26,635 nucleotides of DNA from Actinomycetales bacterium (GTDB lineage: Bacteria > Actinomycetota > Actinomycetes > Actinomycetales > Cellulomonadaceae), in NCBI GenBank assembly GCA_012514545.1, contig JAAZAC010000023.1, positions 1 to 26,635 of the forward strand. The letters run 5' to 3'. The notes beneath the pieces were generated by a model that ran no database searches, was not told where the DNA came from, and saw only the letters and a list, made by a program, of their open reading frames with translations. The position numbers were made by a program, and so were the translations under genes. The stretch's first letter is position 1. Each line of letters starts with the position of its first letter. Below are positions 7,363-14,651 of this stretch, one piece after another.

Positions 7363-8175
7363 TCAGCCGGCCGGCGGCTCCTCGCCCCGGGCCTCCGCGA
7401 GCCCGCGCCGGTAGCCCCGCTCCTCCGCCTCGGCCGAGCCCTCCCGGAACAGGTCATCGGCGGCGGGCCGGACGAGCGCCCGCGCGCCCGCGCCGTCGTC
7501 GTCGGTCACGTACCGGCCCAGCCCGCGCACGACGGCGACCGGCCGCCCGGCGACCTTGCCGCGCACGAGCTCGCTCGCCGCGGCGACCTCGTCGGCGACG
7601 GCCGTCACCGTGGCGACGAGCGGGCGGCCGTGGGCGTCCGTGCGCCCGCGCAGGTCGTCCAGCACGCGCAGGCCGGCCGCGCCGATCGCGACGTCCACGA
7701 GCCCCTCGCGCCACGGCCGCCCGGCCGTGTCCGTGACGACGACGGCGAGTCGCACCCCGAAGCGCGCGGCGAGCGCGGCCCGCAGGGCACGCGCCGAGGC
7801 GTCCGGGTCCTCGGGCAGCAGCAGGACCGTCCCGGCGGGCGTGTTGCTCGCGTCCACGCCGGCGGCGGCCATGACGAGGCCGAGCCGGTTCTCCACGATG
7901 CGCAGCGGGGGCCCGCCCGGCCGCTCCCGCCGCGCGACGACGCGCACGGTCTCCGCGGTGATCGCCGCCTCCCGGTCGGCCGCGGCGAGGACCCGCCCCT
8001 CGGCCTTCGAGACGACCTTGCTCGCCACGACGACGACGTCCCCGTCCGTGAGCCCGCCCGCCGCCTCGAGCGCGTCCCCGAGCACGCGCGCGAGGTCGTC
8101 GCCCGGGCGCACCTCGCCGACGCCGTCGGGCGCCCACGCGGTGAGCGCGGCGGGCGGCGGGTCGGGCGCGGTCAC
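7363..8175 (-). CDS. cofE: Coenzyme F420-0:L-glutamate ligase
   Basis: CofE adds glutamate, using GTP, to F420-0 to make F420-1 and longer tails in the cytoplasm. The 270-aa protein matches stand-alone CofE: TDGDVVVVASKVVSKAEGR (43-61), ENRLGLVMAAAGVDASNT (95-112) and TDTAGRPWREGLVDVAIG (148-165) are family hallmarks. The extra FMN-binding reductase domain found at the C-terminus of mycobacterial FbiB is absent. The GTG start overlaps the stop of the LLM oxidoreductase gene as GTGA, so the two are translationally coupled. None of fbiC, cofC/fbiD or cofD/fbiA is in the window. With the BtuFCD-like cassette 3 kb away, this suggests completion of an imported F420-0, but biosynthesis genes elsewhere in the genome would change that view. 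Confidence 0.93.
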   Translation of the reverse strand: MTAPDPPPAALTAWAPDGVGEVRPGDDLARVLGDALEAAGGLTDGDVVVVASKVVSKAEGRVLAAADREAAITAETVRVVARRERPGGPPLRIVENRLGLVMAAAGVDASNTPAGTVLLLPEDPDASARALRAALAARFGVRLAVVVTDTAGRPWREGLVDVAIGAAGLRVLDDLRGRTDAHGRPLVATVTAVADEVAAASELVRGKVAGRPVAVVRGLGRYVTDDDGAGARALVRPAADDLFREGSAEAEERGYRRGLAEARGEEPPAG

Positions 8176-9176
8176 CGGTGCAGCTTCGGCAGCACGTCGC
8201 GGCCGAAGACCTCGATCCACTCGCGCTGGTTGCGGCCGACGTTGTGCAGGTAGACGCGATCGAAGCCGAGGTCCACGTACCGCTGGATGGCGGCGCGGTG
8301 CACGTCGGGGTCGGCGGAGATCACCATGCGGCCCTCGAAGTCCTCCGGCCGGACGAGCCGCGCGATCTGCTCGAAGTCGTGCGGGCTGCGGATGTCCGCC
8401 TTCGGGAACTTCATGCCGCCGTTGGGCCACTCGGTCAGCGCGTTCGCCAGCGCCTGCTCGTCGGTCTCCGCCCACGACAGGTGGAGCTGGAGCACCTTCG
8501 GCATCGTCGCGGGGTCGCGCCCGGCGTCGCGTGCCCCGGCCTCGAACCGCTCGAAGAGGCCCGCGATCTTCTCCAGAGGCGCGCCCACGGTGATGAGGCC
8601 GTCGGCGTGCCGCCCCGCCCGGCGCGCGGTGACCGGGCCGGCGGTCGCGATGAGGATCGGGGGCGCCTCGTCCGGCATCGTCCACAGCCGGGTCGACTCG
8701 AGCGTGTAGTACTGCCCGGCGTGCTTGGTGTCCTTGCCGGCCAGGGACGCCGTGAACAGCTTGCGGATGATCTCGACGGCCTCGAACATCCGGTTGATCC
8801 GCTCGGGCGCCTCCGGCCAGTACCCGCCGACGACGTGCTCGTTGAGCGCCTCGCCGGAGCCGATGCCGAGCCAGTGCCGGCCGGGGTACATCGCGGCGAG
8901 CGTCGCGGACGCCTGGGCGACCATCGCCGGGTGCCACCGGAACGTCGGGGCGGTCACGCCCGGGCCGATGTCGCCGCGCGTCCGCTCGCCGAGGGCCGCC
9001 AGGACGTTCCAGACGAACGCGGCCTGCCCCTGGGCGGGCACCCAGGGCTGGTAGTGGTCCGCCGCCATCACCCCGGAGAACCCGTGGGCCTCCGCGTGCA
9101 CCGACAGCTCGACGGCCTCGGTGGGGTGGAACTGCTCGAGCATCGCGGCGTAGCCGACCGTGAGTCCCTGCGGCAC
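8172..9176 (-). CDS. LLM-class F420-dependent oxidoreductase, FGD family
   Basis: A 334-aa TIM-barrel enzyme of the luciferase-like family, most like F420-dependent glucose-6-phosphate dehydrogenase. The motif ADHYQPW places Asp40 and His41 as equivalents of the FGD1 cofactor and catalytic residues. GSGEALNE gives Glu109 at the same number as the FGD1 acid. PTFRWHPA and YPGRHWLGIG are also FGD-like. In contrast, the two lysines that hold the sugar phosphate in FGD1 do not appear at the matching places, while Arg283 does, so the substrate may not be glucose 6-phosphate. The GTG start has AAGGAGG four bases upstream. It is the first gene of an operon with cofE and probably supplies or consumes reduced F420. 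Confidence 0.9.
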   Translation of the reverse strand: MPQGLTVGYAAMLEQFHPTEAVELSVHAEAHGFSGVMAADHYQPWVPAQGQAAFVWNVLAALGERTRGDIGPGVTAPTFRWHPAMVAQASATLAAMYPGRHWLGIGSGEALNEHVVGGYWPEAPERINRMFEAVEIIRKLFTASLAGKDTKHAGQYYTLESTRLWTMPDEAPPILIATAGPVTARRAGRHADGLITVGAPLEKIAGLFERFEAGARDAGRDPATMPKVLQLHLSWAETDEQALANALTEWPNGGMKFPKADIRSPHDFEQIARLVRPEDFEGRMVISADPDVHRAAIQRYVDLGFDRVYLHNVGRNQREWIEVFGRDVLPKLHR

Positions 9177-9218
9177 GTGACCTCCTTCGCCTGTCCGAGG
9201 GGCCTGGCCCCGACGCCG

Positions 9219-9224
9219 ACCCTA
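9219..9224 (-). promoter_or_regulatory. -10 box for the LLM-cofE operon
   Basis: TAGGGT on the minus strand would start transcription near 9212, giving a leader of about 36 nt. It directly follows the hairpin that ends the upstream ABC exporter operon. No clear -35 box. Confidence 0.45.
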
Positions 9225-9232
9225 CGCGCGAC

Positions 9233-9273
9233 CGCGGGGCGCCGTCGGTCCCTCCCACCGACGACGCCCCGCG
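9233..9273 (-). terminator. Strong hairpin after the FtsX-like exporter
   Basis: The arms 9233-9249 and 9257-9273 pair over 17 positions with a single mismatch and close a CCCTCCC-type 7-nt loop. It lies 19 bases past the permease stop on the minus strand. No U-run follows. It most likely insulates the exporter operon from the LLM-cofE operon read in the same direction. Confidence 0.7.
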
Positions 9274-9291
9274 CGCGTCGCTCGCCGACGA

Positions 9292-11832
9292 TCACTCGTA
9301 CGCGATCGCCTCGAGCACGTTCATCCGGGCCGCGCGGGCGGCGGGCCAGAGCGCCGCGACGACGCCCACGACCACCGCGAGGCCGAGGAGGACCCCGAGC
9401 CCGGCCCACGGCACCGCGAGGCGGTTGAGCCCCTCGTCGGCGAAGACCCGGGTCATCGTGGCGGCGAGCCCGGCGCCCACGCCGATGCCGAGGACCGTGC
9501 CGAACACCGCGGTCAGGACCGACTCGATCGTCACGATCGACGCCATCTGCAGCCGGCCGAGCCCGACGGCGCGCAGCAGGCCGATCTCGCGCGTCCGCTC
9601 CGCGATCGACATCGCGAGGGTGTTCACGATGCCGAGCACCGCGATGACGATCGACAGCGCGAGCAGGGCGTACAGGATGACGAGCACCTGGTTGACCTGC
9701 GCCGCGACCGCGTCGCCGTACTCCTCGGCGTCCATGATCGACACCACGACGTACGGCTCGGCGAGCTCCGCGAGGCCGGCCCGCACGTCGGCGAGGTCCG
9801 CGCCCGGCGCGGCCTTGACGAACACCGAGTCGATGACGCTCGCCCCGGGGCCCGCGACCGCGTCGAAGTCGGACTCCTCGACCACGAGCGGCAGCCCGAG
9901 CACGCCGGAGTCGATGACCGCGGCCAGCCGCACGCGGGTGGTGCCCCCGATGCCCTCGACCGTCAGCTCGTCGCCGACCGCCCAGCCGCGCTCCTCGGCG
10001 TCGCTCGCCTGCGCCACCGCCTGGCCGGGGGCCAGGTCCGTGGCGTCGCCGGCGTCGACCGGCACCTCGAGCACCTCGGTGAAGAAGCCCTCCGGCACGC
10101 CGATGAGGGCCAGGTCCTCGCCGTCGACCCGGGTCGCCTGCGCGATCCGCAGGGCGTGCACCTCGGCGACGCCGTCCACCTGGGGAAGGTCCTCGACGAG
10201 CGCCGCGGGCACGTCCCAGGTGGCCGACTGGAGGATGAGGTCCGTCCGCGCCTGGTTGTCGACGACGTCGCGCACCGAGGCCTGGGCGGACGCGGCGAGC
10301 ACCGACGCCGCGCCGACGAGGGCCATGCCGACCATGAGCGCGCCGGCCGTCGTCGCGGTCCGCTTCGGGTGCCGCGTGACGTTCCCGCGGGCGAGCGCGC
10401 CGAGCGGGCGGACGCCGGCCACGACCGGCGCGGCGAGCCCGCCGAGGACCGGCGGCACGATCGCCGGCGCGAGGGCCAGCACGCCCACGAGGATCGCGGC
10501 CGCGCCGGCGCCGAGGAGGGCGCCGCGGTTCTCCGTGACCACGCCCGTCGTCGCGACGACGACGGCGAGCAGCCCGCCGGCGAGCAGCACGGCACCGACG
10601 CCGGTGCGGACGCGCGAGGCGCGGTCGTGCGTCGCGACCTCGTCGCGCATCGCCTCGACCGGGGCCGTCAGCGCGGCCCGGCGGGCGGGCACGAGCGCGG
10701 CCACGAGGCTGACGACGGTGCCGACGAGCACCGAGACGGCCACCGTGAAGGTGTCGATCGGGACGTCGCCCGCCAGCTCCATGCCCATGCCGGCGAAGAC
10801 GCCGCGGAGCAGCTCGACGAGGCCGACCCCCGCGCCGACGCCGAGGAGCGAGCCGAGCACGCCCACGACGCCGGCCTGCGCGAGCACCGACGCGAACACC
10901 TGCGTCGGCGAGGCGCCGACCGCCCGCAGCATCGCGAACTCGCGCTGCCGCTGCCGGACGACCATCGAGAACGTGTTGCCGATGATGAACGTGCCGACGA
11001 AGAGCGCGATCCCCGCGAACACCAGCAGGAACGTCGAGACGAACCCGAGCGCGGACTGCCACTGCTCGGCCATCTCGGCCCGCATCTCGTCGCCCGTGAG
11101 CACGCGCACGTCGGCGGCGGCCGGGCCGTCGGCGAGGGCCGTCTCGACCGCGTCGGCGAGCGCGCGCTCGGAGACGCCGTCCTCCGCGTAGACGGCCACG
11201 CCGGTCGTCAGGCCGTCCGGCGCGTAGGCCGCGAGGGCCGTGTCCCAGTCGAGGCCGACCATGATCGCGCCGGCCATCGGGGCGGCGAACCCGAGCTCGC
11301 CGACCACCTCGACCGTGCGGACCTCGCCCGCGAGCACGACCTTCGTCGTGTCGCCGACGGCGAGTCCGGCCCGCTCGAGGGCGGCGGACTCGAGGGCGAC
11401 CTCGTCGGGGCCGCTCGGCGCCCGGCCGTCCGCGACCCACAGGGCGCGCTCGTCGGGGTGCAGGCCGAGGCCGAAGCTGGGCGCCCCGTTGTTGAGGACG
11501 GCGGTGCCGTCCGCGCCCACGAGCACGATCGCGCCCTGGACGCCCGGCACCGCTGCCGCGACGCCGTCCGCCGCGGCGATCGTCTCGGCGGTCTCCAGCG
11601 GGAAGCGGGCCTGCTGGCCGCCCATCGGCGTCCCTCCGCCGGCGAGCTCGGCACCCTCGACGTAGACGTCGGCGTCCGTGCCGGCCTCGACGATGCTGTC
11701 GAAGGTGTCGGCCATCATCTCGCGCAGCGAGAAGGTCCCCGCGACGAAGGCGACGCCCAGGAGCACCGCGAGGATCGACAGGAGGAAGCGCCCCAGGTGG
11801 CTGCGGATCCCCCGCAGGGCGACGCGGCTCAT
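9292..11832 (-). CDS. ABC exporter permease with two FtsX domains
   Basis: An 846-aa membrane protein of the MacB/FtsX superfamily in duplicated actinobacterial form. An N-terminal membrane helix (about 14-34) leads to a large extracytoplasmic domain (about 38-260). A first FtsX core of several helices (about 262-385) carries the coupling motif REFAMLRAVGASPTQVF. Further helices (about 408-470) and an RGNVTRHPKRTATT segment (482-495) start the second half, with its own extracytoplasmic domain. A last FtsX core near the C-terminus contains RTREIGLLRAVGLGRLQ. Such proteins transmit ATP-driven motion across the membrane to export lipids, peptides or antibiotics, or to regulate outside enzymes; the substrate is unknown. 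The ATG overlaps the ATPase stop as ATGA, so both are one unit. Confidence 0.9.
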   Translation of the reverse strand: MSRVALRGIRSHLGRFLLSILAVLLGVAFVAGTFSLREMMADTFDSIVEAGTDADVYVEGAELAGGGTPMGGQQARFPLETAETIAAADGVAAAVPGVQGAIVLVGADGTAVLNNGAPSFGLGLHPDERALWVADGRAPSGPDEVALESAALERAGLAVGDTTKVVLAGEVRTVEVVGELGFAAPMAGAIMVGLDWDTALAAYAPDGLTTGVAVYAEDGVSERALADAVETALADGPAAADVRVLTGDEMRAEMAEQWQSALGFVSTFLLVFAGIALFVGTFIIGNTFSMVVRQRQREFAMLRAVGASPTQVFASVLAQAGVVGVLGSLLGVGAGVGLVELLRGVFAGMGMELAGDVPIDTFTVAVSVLVGTVVSLVAALVPARRAALTAPVEAMRDEVATHDRASRVRTGVGAVLLAGGLLAVVVATTGVVTENRGALLGAGAAAILVGVLALAPAIVPPVLGGLAAPVVAGVRPLGALARGNVTRHPKRTATTAGALMVGMALVGAASVLAASAQASVRDVVDNQARTDLILQSATWDVPAALVEDLPQVDGVAEVHALRIAQATRVDGEDLALIGVPEGFFTEVLEVPVDAGDATDLAPGQAVAQASDAEERGWAVGDELTVEGIGGTTRVRLAAVIDSGVLGLPLVVEESDFDAVAGPGASVIDSVFVKAAPGADLADVRAGLAELAEPYVVVSIMDAEEYGDAVAAQVNQVLVILYALLALSIVIAVLGIVNTLAMSIAERTREIGLLRAVGLGRLQMASIVTIESVLTAVFGTVLGIGVGAGLAATMTRVFADEGLNRLAVPWAGLGVLLGLAVVVGVVAALWPAARAARMNVLEAIAYE

Positions 11833-12659
11833 CTCAGCCCTCCGGCGACGCCGCCGACGAGCGCCGGGGCGGCGCCCGCGAGGGCGGGCTCGGGCGCGCG
11901 GCGGCCGGCGCCGATCTCCCGGAGCGCGTCGAGGACGCTCTCCGGCGTCGGGTCGACGATCTCGCCGACGAGCCGGCCGTCCGCGAGGAAGAGGACCCGG
12001 TGGGCGTAGGACGCCGCCGTCGGGTCGTGGGTCACCATGACGACCGCCTGGCCCAGCACGTCCACGGAGTGCCGCAGGAACCCGAGCACCTCGCTCGACG
12101 AGCGCGAGTCGAGGTTCCCGGTCGGCTCGTCGGCGAAGACGACCGCCGGCCGGGAGACGAGCGCCCGGGCGCACGCGACGCGCTGCTGCTGGCCGCCGGA
12201 GAGCTCGCCCGGGCGGTGGTCGAGCCGGTCGCGCAGCCCGACGGCGTCGACGACCGTGTCGAACCAGTCGCGGTCGACGGGGCGGCGCGCGATGTCGAGG
12301 GGCAGCGTGATGTTCTCCTCGGCCGTCAGCGTGGGGATGAGGTTGAAAGCCTGGAAGACGAAGCCGAGGCGCTCGCGGCGCAGCCGGGTCAGGCCCCGCT
12401 GGCCGAGCCGCGCGACGTCCTCGCCGTCGACGACGACGGTGCCGCTCGTCACGGTGTCGAGCCCGGCCATGCAGTGCATGAGGGTCGACTTGCCGGAGCC
12501 GGAGGGGCCCATGATCGCGGTCAGCTCGCCGTTGGCGAAGTCGACGTCGACGCCGTCGAGGGCGCGGACGGCCGTCTCGCCGGAGCCGTAGACCTTCACG
12601 AGGCCACGCGCGGACGCGATGGCCCCCTCGCCTCGGGGGTACACGGTCACAGGGCGCAC
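11829..12659 (-). CDS. MacB/LolD-like ABC ATP-binding protein
   Basis: ATPase of 276 aa partnered with the FtsX-type permease that follows it. Motifs are complete: Walker A GPSGSGKST (51-59), Q-loop VFQAFNLIPTLTAEEN, signature LSGGQQQR (153-160), Walker B AVVFADE (172-178) with GNLD after it, and His211. This sequence type belongs to the LolD/MacB/FtsE group, which drives mechanotransmission exporters. The last 30 residues are an Ala/Pro/Gly-rich tail without motifs. The start is GTG 12659 with AGGGA six bases upstream. The 156-bp gap upstream holds its promoter; an AACCAT hexamer at 12711-12716 on the minus strand is the best -10 candidate I can see, and it is weak. Confidence 0.92.
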   Translation of the reverse strand: MRPVTVYPRGEGAIASARGLVKVYGSGETAVRALDGVDVDFANGELTAIMGPSGSGKSTLMHCMAGLDTVTSGTVVVDGEDVARLGQRGLTRLRRERLGFVFQAFNLIPTLTAEENITLPLDIARRPVDRDWFDTVVDAVGLRDRLDHRPGELSGGQQQRVACARALVSRPAVVFADEPTGNLDSRSSSEVLGFLRHSVDVLGQAVVMVTHDPTAASYAHRVLFLADGRLVGEIVDPTPESVLDALREIGAGRRAPEPALAGAAPALVGGVAGGLR

Positions 12660-12767
12660 GGGAGTTCCCTTCGTCGCACAGGGGGTGGTCGGTCGACGTC
12701 GTCGTCGGTGATGGTTCGATCATGGAGCGACGCGGCCGCCACCGGATCAGGGAGCGCCCCGGAGCGC

Positions 12768-12822
12768 CCCCTGAACGTGCGCCCCGGGGGGTCAGGGTGA
12801 GCCCCAGGGGTGCCCTCAGGGG
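12768..12822 (-). terminator. GC-rich hairpin region before the exporter operon
   Basis: CCCCTGA (12768-12774) pairs with TCAGGGG (12816-12822), the latter overlapping the stop of the MDR oxidoreductase gene. Smaller G/C runs lie between the arms. It may end the MDR transcript. The spacing is long and several alternative folds compete. Confidence 0.3.
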
Positions 12823-13865
12823 ACGAGGACGACGGTCCCCCGCTTGCGCCCCGTCTCGACGTACGCGTGGGCGGCGGGCGCCTCGTCGAACCGGAAGGTC
12901 CGGTCGAGCACCGGCCGCAGGCGCCCGCGCGCGGCGAGGTCGAGGAGCTCGGCGAGGTCGGCCGCCTTCCGCTCCGGCGCCCGCAGCCCGGTGAACGCGA
13001 TCCGCGCGCGCCGGCGGCGCCCCGGCACCCGGCCGGCGAGGGTGTGCCAGGCGAGCGCGGCCGTCGGCGCGGTGCCGAGGTAGGTTCCCTGCGGCCGCAG
13101 CGCGCGCCGCACGCGGCGGAACGACGTCGTCCCCACGGCGTCGAAGAACACGTCGAAGGCCTCGCGACGCGCGGCGACGTCCTCGACCGCGTAGTCGACC
13201 ACCTCGTCGGCGCCGAGCTCGCGCGCGAGCCCCGCGTTGCGGGCGCTGCACACGGCGGTCACGTGGGCGCCCGCGGCGGCCGCGAGCTGGACGCCGGCGG
13301 ACCCGACGGCTCCCGAGGCGCCGTTGACGCAGACGCGGTGCCCCGCCCGGACGCGCCCGGCGTCCCGCAGGAACGGCAGGGCGGTGAGGCCGCCCTCGGC
13401 CAGGGCGACGGCGTCGGGCGCGGAGAGGTCGTCGGGGATCCGGACCACCCCGCCCGCCGGGACCCGCGCGTACTCGGCGGCGCCCCCCATCGTGGCGCCC
13501 GTCGCGCCGACCACGCGGTCCCCCGGGCGCAGGCCGGCGACCCCGGGACCGAGCGCGACGACGACGCCGGCGAGCTCCGAGCCCCCGACCGGTTGGCGCG
13601 GCCGCCGCAGCCCGGCGGCCAGCCGGGCCACCGCCGGGTCGGCGGCGCGCATGTGGGCCTCGGCGCGCGAGACCGCGACGGCCTCGACGCGGACGAGCGC
13701 CTCCCCCGCCCGCGGCTCGGGGACGGGCAGGGTCTCGACCCGGAGCACCTCGGGCGGGCCGTACCGGCGCGCGGTGACGGCGCGCATGCGCTCCGGGGCC
13801 GTCCCGGACGGCGACGGCGGTGCGATGGCGGGCGTGGGGGCGGGGGTGGGGTGCTCGGCGGTCAT
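12816..13865 (-). CDS. Zinc-free MDR-family NADPH oxidoreductase (quinone reductase-like)
   Basis: A medium-chain dehydrogenase of 349 aa. The catalytic GroES-like domain starts at about 27 (MRAVTARRYGPPEVLRVE). The Rossmann domain has CVNGASGAVGSAGVQLAAAAGAHV. The usual zinc-binding Cys and His positions are not present, placing it with quinone oxidoreductase-like members that reduce quinones or enones with NADPH. The first 26 residues are an Ala/Pro-rich extension absent from typical members. ATG 13865 is kept because it overlaps the stop of the HTH gene (ATGA); translation from the ATG at codon 27 is an alternative. It is the last gene of an operon controlled by the TGTCA dyads at 14521-14583, so it may answer the same signal as the HTH regulator. 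Confidence 0.87.
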   Translation of the reverse strand: MTAEHPTPAPTPAIAPPSPSGTAPERMRAVTARRYGPPEVLRVETLPVPEPRAGEALVRVEAVAVSRAEAHMRAADPAVARLAAGLRRPRQPVGGSELAGVVVALGPGVAGLRPGDRVVGATGATMGGAAEYARVPAGGVVRIPDDLSAPDAVALAEGGLTALPFLRDAGRVRAGHRVCVNGASGAVGSAGVQLAAAAGAHVTAVCSARNAGLARELGADEVVDYAVEDVAARREAFDVFFDAVGTTSFRRVRRALRPQGTYLGTAPTAALAWHTLAGRVPGRRRRARIAFTGLRAPERKAADLAELLDLAARGRLRPVLDRTFRFDEAPAAHAYVETGRKRGTVVLVP

Positions 13866-14086
13866 GGCCGCTCCTCGTCGGGGTAGGCGAACACGTCCTC
13901 GAGGGGCACCCCGAGCGCGCGCGCGATCTGGAAGGCCATCTCGAGGGACGGGGAGTACCGGCCCTGCTCGATGGCGATGACGGTCTGCCGCGTCACGCCG
14001 ATGCGCTCGGCGAGCTCGGCCTGCGTGAGGTCGAGGCGGGCACGGTGCACGCGGATCGAGTTCGTGACCCGGGTGGGACGGCCCAT
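13862..14086 (-). CDS. Small XRE/Cro-type HTH regulator
   Basis: A 74-aa protein that is almost entirely one helix-turn-helix domain: NSIRVHRARLDLTQAELAE, then IGVTRQTVIAIEQGRYSP, then LEMAFQIARALGVPLEDVF. Single-domain regulators like this are commonly encoded after a small membrane protein and usually repress their own operon. The ATG overlaps the membrane protein stop as TGATG, and its stop overlaps the MDR start. It has no effector domain, so a signal would have to come through the neighbouring membrane protein or another partner. The three dyads upstream of the operon are the natural candidates for its binding sites; that link is inference. Confidence 0.9.
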   Translation of the reverse strand: MGRPTRVTNSIRVHRARLDLTQAELAERIGVTRQTVIAIEQGRYSPSLEMAFQIARALGVPLEDVFAYPDEERP

Positions 14087-14505
14087 CACAGCCCCCGCCG
14101 GTAGGCGACGAGCCGCACGACGCTCGAGACGACCACCTGCACGACGAACGCGGCGTAGATCGCGTTGGCGATCCAGAAGTGGGGCGCGGCGACGAGCGCC
14201 AGCACGAGCACGCCGGCCACGAGGACCGACAGGACGAGGCCGCCCACGTAGTCGCCCAGGCGCGCGACCTCGCGGTCGCGCACGTCGACGCGGTAGCTCT
14301 CGCTCGGCCGGACGATCTCGAACAGGACCCGGCCGACGACGTTCGCCGCGATCGAGATCCCGACGGCCCACAGCAGCGGGGCGACGTACGCGACCTCGGC
14401 GAGCGGGCCGCCGTCGGCGCGCCGCAGGACGACGACGACGTACCCCAGCCACACGGCCACGCTGGTGACGAGGTACGCCCAGGTGCCCTTCTCCTCGTAC
14501 GACAC
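14086..14505 (-). CDS. Small four-helix membrane protein, partner of the HTH regulator
   Basis: A 139-aa membrane protein of unknown function. Four hydrophobic segments are visible: about 9-26 (AYLVTSVAVWLGYVVVVL), 38-60, 83-105 and 109-130. A charged stretch with SYRVDVRDREVARLGD lies between the second and third. I chose GTG 14505 (SYEEKGTWAYLV) because AGGAGG lies five bases upstream; the ATGs further up have no such site and run into the operator region. Proteins of this shape are often found next to one-domain HTH regulators in actinobacteria and may act as sensor or anti-regulator, but no function is proven. It is the first gene of the operon that continues with the HTH and MDR genes. 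Confidence 0.82.
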   Translation of the reverse strand: MSYEEKGTWAYLVTSVAVWLGYVVVVLRRADGGPLAEVAYVAPLLWAVGISIAANVVGRVLFEIVRPSESYRVDVRDREVARLGDYVGGLVLSVLVAGVLVLALVAAPHFWIANAIYAAFVVQVVVSSVVRLVAYRRGL

Positions 14506-14520
14506 GCCGCCCTCCTGGGA

Positions 14521-14583
14521 TGTCAGGAACTTTGACATCGCCAGTGTCAAGGACAGCAGACATCATGTCAAGAGTTCTTGACA
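14521..14583 (-). promoter_or_regulatory. Promoter covered by three TGTCA/TGACA dyads
   Basis: On the minus strand a perfect -35 TTGACA (14566-14571) is followed after 17 bp by GACACT (14543-14548). Three dyads overlay it. TGTCAAGAGTTCTTGACA (14566-14583) has perfect 8-bp arms and covers the -35. TGTCAAGGACAGCAGACA (14545-14562) spans the spacer and -10. TGTCAGGAACTTTGACA (14521-14537) sits at the start point. This arrangement suggests tight repression, probably by the HTH protein of the operon itself. Confidence 0.75.
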
Positions 14584-14651
14584 TGGCGGCCCATGAGGAC
14601 CGACGGCGGGCTACCCGCGGGGGCGGCCGGCGGGCGCGGGCGCCCGGCGCG

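Noticed and set aside
3453..7457. Open frame of over 1300 codons on the minus strand
   Set aside because: Composition is Arg/Pro/Ala-rich without motifs; it is antisense to the ABC cassette and the HhH gene and out of frame with the FtsH-like gene.
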